From assembly GCA_023230755.1 (NCBI GenBank), contig JALNWS010000166.1, forward strand, positions 1 through 8,971: a stretch of 8,971 nucleotides of DNA, in the 5' to 3' direction. Each line of letters starts with the position of its first letter. Positions within the stretch are counted from its first letter, which is position 1. The position numbers were made by a program, and so were the translations under genes. Origin of the DNA: Azoarcus sp. GTDB lineage: Bacteria; Pseudomonadota; Gammaproteobacteria; Burkholderiales; Rhodocyclaceae. Under the pieces are notes generated by a model, which was not told where the DNA came from, made no database searches, and worked only from the letters and a program-made list of their open reading frames with translations. This document shows positions 1 to 5,791 of the stretch, piece by piece.

Positions 1-85
1 TCTCCATTTCGGCCAGGAAGCGCTCCCGGCGCGTCTGTTTCTTCTTCCGTTCGAAAGCCAGCGAGGCGAAGGTCGTTTGCTTCAT
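1..85 (-). CDS. IS5-family transposase, N-terminal fragment (runs off left edge)
   Basis: The minus strand from an ATG at 85 reads MKQTTFASLAFERKKKQTRR and then ERFLAEME without a stop up to the window edge. The start MKQTTFASLA, a basic KKKQTRRERFLAEM stretch and the context are characteristic of the N-terminus of IS5-group DDE transposases, which cut and paste or copy the insertion sequence. Only 28 residues are visible, so neither the DDE catalytic residues nor intactness can be judged. The start is convincing because family members begin exactly here. The outward-facing remainder, from 86 to about 145, fits the short leader and terminal inverted repeat of such an element. Family assignment is from memory of the family consensus, not from a search. 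Confidence 0.85.
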   Translation of the reverse strand, partial: MKQTTFASLAFERKKKQTRRERFLAEME

Positions 86-145
86 GGTGGCAGCGCGGGT
101 TATGACCTCAGTATTTTACCGGCGCTGAATAGATCAGAGCTTCTC
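1..145 (-). mobile_element. IS5-family insertion sequence, terminal segment
   Basis: This is the terminal segment of the insertion sequence whose transposase begins at 85. On the minus strand the outer end reads GAAGCTCTGATCTATTCAGC (about 145 to 126), which resembles the GRAGST(C/T)TGA-type terminal inverted repeats of IS5-group elements. The exact outer base and the target duplication cannot be fixed, because the other end lies outside the window. The boundary at about 143-148 is inferred from this resemblance and from the integrase-like remnant beginning on the other side. Confidence 0.6.
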
Positions 146-479
146 TGGACGTTGCGCGACAGAGCCGCGCAGCGCTACTTGACCCCGGCACAGTACGTTC
201 AAAATCAGTCAGGCAACGACCGCGACGCCATTCGTCTCACGTATTCCGTGGTCGGAAGAATCGGGGCAGGTCAACGGCAGCGCCATCCAGCTGGGGCGGG
301 TGCTCCATGCCGTGGAAGCGCATAAATTCGAATACGCAATTGACATATTTTTGTACGATCCGTAAACTGTAGTGCAGATACCGCAGACGCTTCCGCAATG
401 GATCCAGAATCTTGACCAAGCGCAACGGCGGCAAAGGTCTTTCCACGAGAAAACATGAACTTGCAACCATCTGTTGCAT
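146..479 (-). pseudogene. integron integrase (intI-like tyrosine recombinase) remnant, N-terminal part
   Basis: Read from 479 on the minus strand, the frame contains PLPPLRLVKILDPLRKRL, then RYLHYSLRIVQKYVN and FMRFHGMEHPPQL. This aligns closely, from memory, with the N-terminal SAM-like domain of class 1-type integron integrases (PLPPLRSVKVLDQLRERI, RYLHYSLRTEQAYVN, FIRFHGVRHPATL). Integron integrases recombine attI and attC sites to insert gene cassettes. The frame stops at 237. Weak similarity resumes in another frame toward 150, where NVLC and RP residues resemble KVLCTDLPW...RPRPSRR. The IS5 element then replaces the rest, so the catalytic Arg-His-Arg-Tyr half is absent. It is a frameshifted, truncated pseudogene. 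Its orientation, divergent from the plus-strand genes at 523-1540, is what an integron would show. Confidence 0.75.
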
Positions 480-522
480 TTCAGACTTGAAACCGCCCCA
501 TCATTCCTTACAGCAAATTTCT

Positions 523-1008
523 ATGTCTGGCAGTTTTGTCACCCTACGCAATTTTAGCGAGCACGAACTCATTTTCGATGACGCGGAAACGAAAGACATT
601 CTCAAGTTTTTCTTTCAACATCACAGACAACGAATTGATGCCGCAACAGTAACTACTGCACTTCGAAACTTTGCTCAAGGCCTGCTCGTTGAAGCACTCG
701 ATGCGACCTACGCGCTAGGTTACGTCGAAATTCTCTTGACCACGTTTTACAACCCAGGCAGTGGGATGAAGAAGGTTCTTATGAAGGCTGGCCGAAAGGC
801 TGCCCGGCATTGGTTCAAACACGCCACGGATCGTGATCTTCATAATGCGAAGGTTGCAGACGCAGTGAGGAGGCAACTCTCGTATGCTTTTGCAACATCC
901 ATGCGGGAGATACTTGACGGGGTGGCCCTTGGACGAACGGTAAGAAAGACATTTCTTGCACATATCCAATATGGACACCCCTCAAAGCTGAACACAATGT
1001 GGGGCTAA
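523..1008 (+). CDS. hypothetical protein, putative integron cassette gene
   Basis: This 161-aa protein starts MSGSFVTLRNF and ends KLNTMWG; I do not recognise a family. It appears soluble and mixed helical, with a hydrophobic stretch around residues 57-72 (ALDATYALGYVEILLT) and a basic patch near residues 80-95 (KKVLMKAGRKAARHWFKH). No signal peptide is visible. The frame stays open upstream to a TTG at 412, but that extension runs antisense through the integrase remnant, so the ATG at 523 is preferred although its ribosome site is weak. The base composition is more A+T-rich than in the genes on the right. The stop is one base from the ankyrin-repeat gene, so the two were probably acquired and are translated together. 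A toxin or effector paired with a downstream protective protein is possible but unproven. Confidence 0.6.
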   Translation: MSGSFVTLRNFSEHELIFDDAETKDILKFFFQHHRQRIDAATVTTALRNFAQGLLVEALDATYALGYVEILLTTFYNPGSGMKKVLMKAGRKAARHWFKHATDRDLHNAKVADAVRRQLSYAFATSMREILDGVALGRTVRKTFLAHIQYGHPSKLNTMWG

Positions 1009-1009
1009 C

Positions 1010-1540
1010 ATGCGCAACTACAAGAAAATTTCACGGTGGACCGCAATGACGCTCGTGACACTGTCTTTCGGGGTATGGGCATATTACGTTTCCATTAATT
1101 TTAAGAATATCTATACCCTCCTCGATTGCAGCAAAGGCCAAGTTTCATTGATTCCAAAGCATCTTTGCAAAACATATCTTTTTAATTATGGCGGTACTCA
1201 AGATGATGTGGCCAAGATCAACCATGACGGCAGCTTGTTTGAAATTGTCGCGACTGCAGACAAGGAAGACCAATCCAGATTGCTGGAGTTCTTGCTTGAA
1301 AAGGGCGTGGACATCAATGGCCTGAATGAAAGAACCGGAACCAGCCCATTGCATGCAGCCGTACTCGACAATGCTTTAGAAGTTACTGAACTGTTTCTGC
1401 GTCATGGCGCAAATCCTTTAGTCAAAGATCAGAAACGTAGCTTGACCTCTCTTGAGTTCGCTCTGCAATTAAACGATAAGCCAGGCCAGCCAGACCGAAC
1501 AGCCATAATCAGGCTCCTCGAACACGCCACAAAGAGCTAA
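1010..1540 (+). CDS. membrane-anchored ankyrin-repeat protein
   Basis: This is a 176-aa protein. Residues 11-30 form a single hydrophobic segment after a basic start (MRNYKKISRW), so it is probably anchored in the inner membrane with the rest in the periplasm. Ankyrin repeats follow. One is at about 73-107 (LLEFLLEKGVDINGLNE), a clear one at 108-140 (GTSPLHAAVLDNALEVTELF, then LRHGANPLVKD), and a degenerate third at 141-172 ending IIRLLEHA. Ankyrin repeats bind other proteins. Small exported bacterial ankyrin proteins are known as partners or immunity proteins of toxic effectors and enzymes, so binding the product of the gene one base upstream is a reasonable inference. Two cysteines (40 and 53) precede the repeats. 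The stop codon falls within an attC-like sequence, consistent with a gene at the end of an integron cassette. Confidence 0.8.
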   Translation: MRNYKKISRWTAMTLVTLSFGVWAYYVSINFKNIYTLLDCSKGQVSLIPKHLCKTYLFNYGGTQDDVAKINHDGSLFEIVATADKEDQSRLLEFLLEKGVDINGLNERTGTSPLHAAVLDNALEVTELFLRHGANPLVKDQKRSLTSLEFALQLNDKPGQPDRTAIIRLLEHATKS

Positions 1541-1550
1541 CAATTCGGGG
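1535..1550 (+). other. possible truncated attC site (R'' end) of an integron cassette
   Basis: The bases AGCTAACAATTCGG overlap the stop codon of the ankyrin gene. TAACAATTCG is the usual opening of many attC sites (R'' core RYYYAAC followed by the L'' arm), and cassette genes often end inside it. The core has one mismatch (G for the first Y). The matching R' arm (GTTRRRY) is not found downstream; the sequence passes directly into the REP-like motif instead. The site, if real, is therefore broken. Confidence 0.45.
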
Positions 1551-1574
1551 TCAAAGGGTTCAGAGTCGTTTGAT
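1549..1574 (+). repeat. REP-like palindromic motif, copy 1 (diverged)
   Basis: The segment reads GGTCAAAGGGTTCAGAGTCG followed by TTTGAT. It matches the copy at 2241-2266 with two mismatches. Its ends TCAAA and TTTGA are complementary. It lies right after the attC-like end of the ankyrin gene. Confidence 0.85.
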
Positions 1575-1780
1575 TTTTGAAGAGCCCGGTAACTTCTGCT
1601 TTGGGTCATCTGCGGAAATCCGCAGCAGCGTCGCCTTGCCAAGCACGCAAGTGCGCAAGGCAACTGGATTGCTTACCCTTGTGTTCGACTTTGGCACATC
1701 CACTCGTTCAAGGCCTTCGTAAAACTCGTGCAGGCGCTGAAACGGCGTTTCCGACGTCAATTGCGCGCAACGCCTGCCGG
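1575..1780. other. non-coding remnant region between repeat and LysR remnant
   Basis: I see no intact gene here. The minus strand keeps an open frame from 1760 to about 1560 (starting MTSETPFQRLHEFYEGLE) that runs through the repeat, has no recognised family and lacks a convincing ribosome site, so I treat it as a remnant or chance frame. A small inverted repeat GCCTTGC/GCAAGGC lies near 1635-1662. It has no T-run and does not match the missing half of an attC site. Confidence 0.4.
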
Positions 1781-2239
1781 TCAGCCCGCGGCCGACACGG
1801 CAAATTCGGCGTCGACCCGCACAAGGTGATCAAGCAGCAGCCGCGCTGGGGCCGGCAGGCTGGCGACATCGCGCACGACGATGTGGAGGTTCCGCTTTGC
1901 CCAGGGGGTGGTGAGACCGACGAGCCTGAGGCCGAGCGCTGACGCAAAGAAGTTGCCGACCCGACGCGGCACAACGCCGACCCCCAGCCCCACATCCACC
2001 ATCCGGCACAGCGCATCGAAGGCCGTGACATGAATCCGTAGCCGACGGGTCAGGCCAGCCTCGGCGGCTGCGTGCTCGAGCAAGGTGTAGAGCGAACTGT
2101 TCTGGCTCAGGCCGACATGGTCGTAAGCCAGGCTTGCGGCGAATCCGGTTTCGCGCATTGTCGCCAGCGGGTGATCCGGACGAACGACGAGCACGAGTTC
2201 GTCCTGACGGTAGGGGAAGTATTCGAGCCCTTGATCAAA
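1781..2239 (-). pseudogene. LysR-family transcriptional regulator, C-terminal remnant
   Basis: The minus strand from 2239 reads FDQGLEYFPYRQDELVLVVR, then PDHPLA and onward to a stop at 1781. GLEYFPYRQDELVLVVRPDHPLA-type sequence, a GLGVGVVPRRV stretch and a final RLLLDHLVR helix are typical of the effector-binding domain of LysR regulators (type 2 periplasmic-binding fold). The roughly 150 residues that should precede it, including the N-terminal helix-turn-helix, are absent. A stop codon lies in frame at 2243-2245, and the reading frame ends exactly at the REP-like motif. Without the DNA-binding domain it cannot act as a normal regulator. The target and co-inducer are unknown. Confidence 0.85.
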
Positions 2240-2266
2240 GGATCAAAGGGGTCAGAGTCGTTTGAT
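2240..2266 (+). repeat. REP-like palindromic motif, copy 2
   Basis: This 27-base segment begins GGATCAAAGGGGTCAGAGTC. It is an exact reverse complement of 4266-4292, and its ends GGATCAAA and TTTGAT can pair. The eight bases GATCAAAG at 2233-2240 are repeated at 2241-2248, directly at the break of the LysR gene. Confidence 0.9.
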
Positions 2267-2413
2267 TGCGGAGAACGACAGCTCACCCGAGGCGGCCGGA
2301 TCGCATTAGCACGGCCTCGTTCGCGACAGGTCCGCGCTTGTTTCCGACGGAACATCACTCACACTACGCATCGGAAAGTTTTCCTCACTGACGCTAGACT
2401 TTGATAACCCCAT

Positions 2414-2418
2414 AAGGA
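2414..2418 (+). promoter_or_regulatory. ribosome binding site of the secreted protein gene
   Basis: AAGGA lies seven bases before the ATG at 2426 and supports that start. The stretch 2267-2413 upstream contains no gene, and I see no promoter there that I would defend. Confidence 0.6.
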
Positions 2419-2425
2419 TTCCCCA

Positions 2426-3067
2426 ATGAAACGCGCCATCGCCTCCCTTGCATTGCTGTGCCTTTCCCCGGTAGCCCTCGCTGTCGAGACCTTTCGTGCA
2501 GACGTCTGGGCCGACAACTGGTTTGAGATGCGGATCAACGGGGTGCAAGTCGCCGAAGACAGCGTACCCATTACGACCGAGCGCTCGTTCAATGCCGAGC
2601 GCTTTGAGTTCGTTGCGACGCGGCCTTTCGTCATCGGCCTTGTGGCCAAGGACTTCAAGGAGAACGATTCCGGTCTGGAATATATCGGCACCCGGCGGCA
2701 GCAGATGGGGGACGGGGGCGTTATCGTGCAGATCAAGGATGCTTCGGGGGCGACGGTCGCCGTCAGCAACGCGGCGTGGCGCTGCCTGGTTGTTCACAGC
2801 GCACCACTGGACAAGTCCTGCGCACGCGAGGCAAACCCCGTTGCGGACGAAGGGGCGTGCGCTTTTGAGGTGAAAGCGGTGCCCGATGGCTGGGATCGAG
2901 CCGGCTTTGATGCCTCGGGCTGGCCGCAGGCGAGCACCTATTCCGAAAGCGAAGTCAGGCCGAAGGACGGCTATGACCGAATCGACTGGGTAAGCGAGGC
3001 CAGGCTGATCTGGGGGCCCGATCTTGAGCAAAGCAACACCATTCTCTGCCGCCTGGTCGTCGAGTAA
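2426..3067 (+). CDS. secreted protein of unknown function (Trp-rich, cysteine-containing)
   Basis: This is a 213-aa protein with a clear signal peptide (basic MKR, then a hydrophobic core, cut after ALA at about residue 19). The mature part has four cysteines (120, 132, 145, 208), which could form disulfides in the periplasm. It carries conserved-looking segments VWADNWFEMRINGV, AKDFKENDSGLEYIGTRRQQ and DGYDRIDWVSEARLIWGPD. The alternation of tryptophans with short strands (DNWF, GWDRAGFDASGW) resembles beta-sandwich accessory domains of secreted enzymes, where Trp-containing WxxxxFDxSxW motifs recur. I recall similar segments in exported proteins annotated with YHYH or PEBP domains, but no catalytic motif is visible and no function is assigned. 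Its stop is 11 bases from the end of the convergent PhnD-like gene. Confidence 0.75.
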   Translation: MKRAIASLALLCLSPVALAVETFRADVWADNWFEMRINGVQVAEDSVPITTERSFNAERFEFVATRPFVIGLVAKDFKENDSGLEYIGTRRQQMGDGGVIVQIKDASGATVAVSNAAWRCLVVHSAPLDKSCAREANPVADEGACAFEVKAVPDGWDRAGFDASGWPQASTYSESEVRPKDGYDRIDWVSEARLIWGPDLEQSNTILCRLVVE

Positions 3068-3078
3068 AGCCGGCGGGC

Positions 3079-3990
3079 TCAGCGCCCATTGGTCGCGAGC
3101 TTGTTATGCGTGGCCAGCAGGGCACGGTAGGGGTGGAGGTCGGAAACATGGGACCGTATCAGCTTGTCGGTCCGATATATTTCAAGGAGTTGGCGGCCGC
3201 GCGGAGTGTTGTCCATCGTCAAGGCAGCTGCCGTGATCGCCTCCCGGTCTTCAGTGCTGACGCTTGAGGAAAACATGCCGATGTTGTCCCGGTACGCCTC
3301 AAAGGTATAGGCGTCGAGCACTTGCAGGCGCTTCCTGATCTGAGGGTTCAGCTCGCCAGCGATTTCGAACGCATTTCGCGTAATCAGCGCGGCATCGCAT
3401 TGATTGAAGAATAATTTCAGCACCAGCGCATTGGCGTTTCGCTGAGTTGATACCGTTTTAAGCTGCGACGGGGAAACGCCGCTGACCCTGAGCAGGGTGT
3501 TGAGGTAAATTTCGCTCAGCTCATCACGCTCACGCAACTGCACGTGTCGCCCCGCCAGATCGGCGGGCCTCCTGATTCCGGCATCGCGCCGGACGACCAG
3601 CAGCAGGGCATCATTCGCGGCCCCGGCGCTGGCGAATCCGTCTGCCAGGTCATCGTCGGAGAAGTGCTGCGCAAGGCCCATGGGCGTGCTGACAATGTAA
3701 TTGACCTTGCCCGCGACAACATCACGTTTCAATGCGCTCAGGTCGTCATACAGTTGGACGGGTCTGATCGAAACGCCAACTTTGCTCGCAATCTCTTCGA
3801 CCCAGACACGCACTGTGATCTCGACGTCCTTGCGCGGAACGTCGCGGATTGCCGGCAGGTACACACCGATTGCCAGCAGAGGCGGTGCTGCATGCGCGAA
3901 GGCCGGTGCGATGCACAGGAAGAGGATGCCCAGCCAGCGCCTGCTGGTATTCAAGCTGATCATGTTTGCCACTTTCGCGAAGTGCGCCAT
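3079..3990 (-). CDS. PhnD-like periplasmic phosphate/phosphonate-type substrate-binding protein
   Basis: From the ATG at 3990 this is 303 aa. A signal sequence follows (SRRWLGILFLCIAPAFAHA), with cleavage before APPLLAIGVY. The mature protein has the two-lobe type 2 binding fold of the PhnD/PstS-like family (COG3221). Its marks are an opening strand LAIGVYLP, LKRDVVAGKVNYIVSTPMGL, a hinge DALLLVVRRDAGIRRPADLA, GRHVQLRERDE, and NQCDAALITRNAFEI. Such proteins deliver oxyanions or other small ligands to an ABC transporter or a sensor kinase. No permease or ATPase gene adjoins it, so it may serve a sensor or a transporter elsewhere. The start is uncertain: an ATG at 3963 gives the neatest signal peptide, and one at 4062 has the best ribosome site (GGGGAG at 4075-4070, seven-base spacer) but adds a long N-terminal extension. 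Confidence 0.75.
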   Translation of the reverse strand: MAHFAKVANMISLNTSRRWLGILFLCIAPAFAHAAPPLLAIGVYLPAIRDVPRKDVEITVRVWVEEIASKVGVSIRPVQLYDDLSALKRDVVAGKVNYIVSTPMGLAQHFSDDDLADGFASAGAANDALLLVVRRDAGIRRPADLAGRHVQLRERDELSEIYLNTLLRVSGVSPSQLKTVSTQRNANALVLKLFFNQCDAALITRNAFEIAGELNPQIRKRLQVLDAYTFEAYRDNIGMFSSSVSTEDREAITAAALTMDNTPRGRQLLEIYRTDKLIRSHVSDLHPYRALLATHNKLATNGR

Positions 3991-4263
3991 GCGTTTGATG
4001 GTTCCTCCCGCGAAGTCGAGCAGCATCCGATGCTTCGGGAATCCCTGGGGGTACATGTTCATCGATGTTCTCCCCGTTCGGATGCGGCGCGCTGGTACCG
4101 CTGGGTGACTCTGGAACGCGGTAGTCGATGAGGCGTTCATCATACGTTATTGCATTCTGCGACATATCGAAGGCGGCCGACTCGATTGGTTCCACTCAAG
4201 AACGTAGATAGCACGGATCCAGGGTGTCTGGCCTCATTGGTTCGAGGTTTATTCAGGCCTGGC

Positions 4264-4292
4264 GGATCAAACGACTCTGACCCCTTTGATCC
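4264..4292 (-). repeat. REP-like palindromic motif, copy 3 (inverted, most complete)
   Basis: GGATCAAA at 4264-4271 and TTTGATCC at 4285-4292 form an eight-base perfect inverted repeat around CGACTCTGACCCC. The 27 bases 4266-4292 are the exact reverse complement of 2240-2266. In copies 2 and 1 the right arm is increasingly degraded. Confidence 0.9.
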
Positions 4293-4485
4293 AAACACAT
4301 TCCCTTACGAAGACCCTACATGAGGACATTCTCCCCGGCCGGTGCGGAGGGACACTGCCTACAGTGCCAGTGGATTGATGGTGAACGGTCCGCAACTGCC
4401 GGTCATCGTGCGATCTGAGCGCTTGCGCTGTCGGAGACAGGTGCGTGCAGTTCTCGCAGAGGCCTTCCCCGCAGCGAATTATTTC

Positions 4486-4491
4486 GGGGAG
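4486..4491 (+). promoter_or_regulatory. ribosome binding site of the lipoprotein gene
   Basis: GGGGAG with a seven-base spacer precedes the ATG at 4499. It decides this start over the in-frame ATG at 4445, which would place 18 extra residues before the lipoprotein signal. Confidence 0.75.
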
Positions 4492-4498
4492 AATCGTT

Positions 4499-5092
4499 AT
4501 GTCGTTCAATCTTGAAACTCGGTCTGGCGTTCGTCGTTCCGGGCTGGTTCTGTTGCTTGTGGCGGGTTTGGTTGGCGGTTGTGCCTCGCCTCCGCCCGGT
4601 CATCGTATTGGCGGAGACGAGGCACAAGCACAGGTCACACGCCGGCAGGCTACGGATCTGGTGATTTACCCCTTGCGGGGGCAGAGCCAGGATCAGCTGC
4701 GGCGGGACCGCTATGAATGTCATGAATGGGCGAAAGCCCAGTCGGGCTTCGACCCGGCAACCATGAGTCGCCAGACGCCAACCGAAGTGCCGCTGGTCGA
4801 GCCTTCGCCACCCACCGGTACAGGCGTTGTTCAAGGTACGGTGACCGGGGCGGTGCTGGGGGCAGCGGTTTCCGGGCCGCGACATGGGGGAGATGGCGCG
4901 GTTGTTGGTGCTGTCATCGGTGCGATTGCGGGTGCCTCCAGTGATGCTGCAAGGCAGGCTCAGGCGGAGCGCGTCGAGAATGTCTATGCGCAGCGTGCGG
5001 CAGCACGCGACCAGGCCTATACCGAACAGGAAAGCCGCTATCGGCGTGCGATCGAGGCGTGCCTGGATGGGCGTGGCTATCAGGTTAGATGA
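4499..5092 (+). CDS. glycine-zipper outer-membrane lipoprotein with YECHEW module
   Basis: This is a 197-aa protein. It has a lipoprotein signal peptide with lipobox LVGGC (lipidated Cys about 28), followed by a Pro-rich linker. The first conserved block is RRDRYECHEWAKAQSGFDP (69-87). Residues about 107-148 are a glycine-zipper segment (GTVTGAVLGAAV and GAVVGAVIGAIAGAS) of the kind that packs hairpins in or against membranes. The C-terminus (YRRAIEACLDGRGYQV) carries a second Cys. The same YECHEW block and the same CLxxRGYxVR ending recur in the next gene. The two cysteines (74 and 188) could pair. Localisation to the outer-membrane inner face is inferred, because Ser rather than Asp lies near the +2 position. 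Function is unknown; an envelope structural or stress role is plausible. The next gene follows after 23 bases. Confidence 0.8.
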   Translation: MSFNLETRSGVRRSGLVLLLVAGLVGGCASPPPGHRIGGDEAQAQVTRRQATDLVIYPLRGQSQDQLRRDRYECHEWAKAQSGFDPATMSRQTPTEVPLVEPSPPTGTGVVQGTVTGAVLGAAVSGPRHGGDGAVVGAVIGAIAGASSDAARQAQAERVENVYAQRAAARDQAYTEQESRYRRAIEACLDGRGYQVR

Positions 5093-5100
5093 ACTATTCA

Positions 5101-5110
5101 GGAAAAGGAG
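5101..5110 (+). promoter_or_regulatory. ribosome binding site deciding the DUF6515 gene start
   Basis: GGAAAAGGAG, with a five-base spacer, precedes the ATG at 5116. An in-frame ATG at 5089 overlaps the stop of the lipoprotein gene (ATGA) but has no such site, so 5116 is preferred. Confidence 0.75.
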
Positions 5111-5115
5111 TGAAC

Positions 5116-5772
5116 ATGTCTTCCAGACTGACAGGTGTTTCTCAAGCCTTGGGCATCCTGGTCTGTGCCGGCCTGATTTTTGGCGCCGGCATCGTACAAG
5201 CGGAACCTTCGCACCGGGGTGGAGATGGCGATCGTCGAGGCGGCTGGGTGGATCCCCGCTTTGCGCGTGGCGCTGTGGTGCCGAGGTTGCCTCAGGGCTA
5301 CCGCGTTGTGCGTCATCACGACCGCGATTTTTACTATTCTTCGGGGCACTGGTTCCGGCCGATGGGCTCGCGCTTCGTGATTGTCGCGCCTCCCATCGGT
5401 CTCGTTGTGCCAGTGCTGCCGAACGGTTTCGTGAGTTTGACCATTGGCGGGCAGTCGCTCTACCGCTATGACGATACCTACTACGCGCGTCATGACCGTG
5501 GCTATGTCGTGGTCGAGCCGCCCCGGCAGGACGACGCCCAGCAAACCTCGGGCGGGCAGGACAAGCTTTTTGTGTACCCGAAGATGAATCAGTCCGAGAA
5601 GACCCAGGCGACCGACCGCTACGAATGCCATGAGTGGGGCAGTGCCCAGACCGGCTACGACCCGACTCTGAGTTATGGCGGTGTCGGACCCGAGCAGGCA
5701 GAAAGCCGTCGCGCCAATTACCTGCGGGCGATGACGGCCTGTCTCGAGGCTCGTGGTTACACGGTGCGCTAG
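5116..5772 (+). CDS. DUF6515-type secreted protein with C-terminal YECHEW module
   Basis: This is a 218-aa protein. A signal peptide runs to about residue 29 (ALGILVCAGLIFGAGIVQA, then EPSH). Residues about 45-136 match the DUF6515 pattern as I recall it: VVPRLPQGYRVVRHHDRDFY, GHWFRPMGSRFVIVAPPIGL, VVPVLPNGF and RGYVVVEPP. A linker rich in Gln and Asp follows. The C-terminal module (LFVYPKMNQSEKTQATDRYE, CHEWGSAQTGYDP, then MTACLEARGYTVR) copies the organisation of the upstream lipoprotein, with Cys at about 171 and 209. The protein is presumably periplasmic or surface-associated. No catalytic residues can be named. It is almost certainly co-transcribed with the lipoprotein gene. Confidence 0.85.
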   Translation: MSSRLTGVSQALGILVCAGLIFGAGIVQAEPSHRGGDGDRRGGWVDPRFARGAVVPRLPQGYRVVRHHDRDFYYSSGHWFRPMGSRFVIVAPPIGLVVPVLPNGFVSLTIGGQSLYRYDDTYYARHDRGYVVVEPPRQDDAQQTSGGQDKLFVYPKMNQSEKTQATDRYECHEWGSAQTGYDPTLSYGGVGPEQAESRRANYLRAMTACLEARGYTVR

Positions 5773-5775
5773 TCG

Positions 5776-5791
5776 CCCCGTTGCGGCGGGG
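5776..5791 (+). terminator. weak GC-rich hairpin after the DUF6515 gene
   Basis: CCCCG and CGGGG pair around a six-base loop (TTGCGG), just past the stop codon at 5772. No T-run follows, so it is at best a weak or Rho-assisted end or an RNA-stabilising hairpin. It would separate the first two genes from the hydrolase gene, which starts after a 131-base gap. Confidence 0.25.

Larger units (their letters stand above)
3991..4498. other. intergenic region with REP-like copy 3
   Basis: The part 3991-4143 is the possible N-terminal extension or leader of the PhnD-like gene. From 4144 to 4498 I see no gene. The only structured element is the REP-like motif at 4264-4292. Promoters for the divergent genes on each side should lie here, but no box is convincing by eye. 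Confidence 0.5.

Noticed and set aside
412..522. Upstream extension of the unknown cassette gene from a TTG start
   Set aside because: It has no ribosome site and its sequence is antisense to the integrase remnant; the ATG at 523 is more natural.
1635..1662. Inverted repeat GCCTTGC/GCAAGGC considered as part of an attC stem
   Set aside because: It lacks the R' core GTTRRRY and the extrahelical base pattern, and it lies beyond the repeat.
2306..3031. Minus-strand open frame of 241 codons
   Set aside because: It overlaps the secreted-protein gene, which has a signal peptide and ribosome site; the antisense translation shows no domain.
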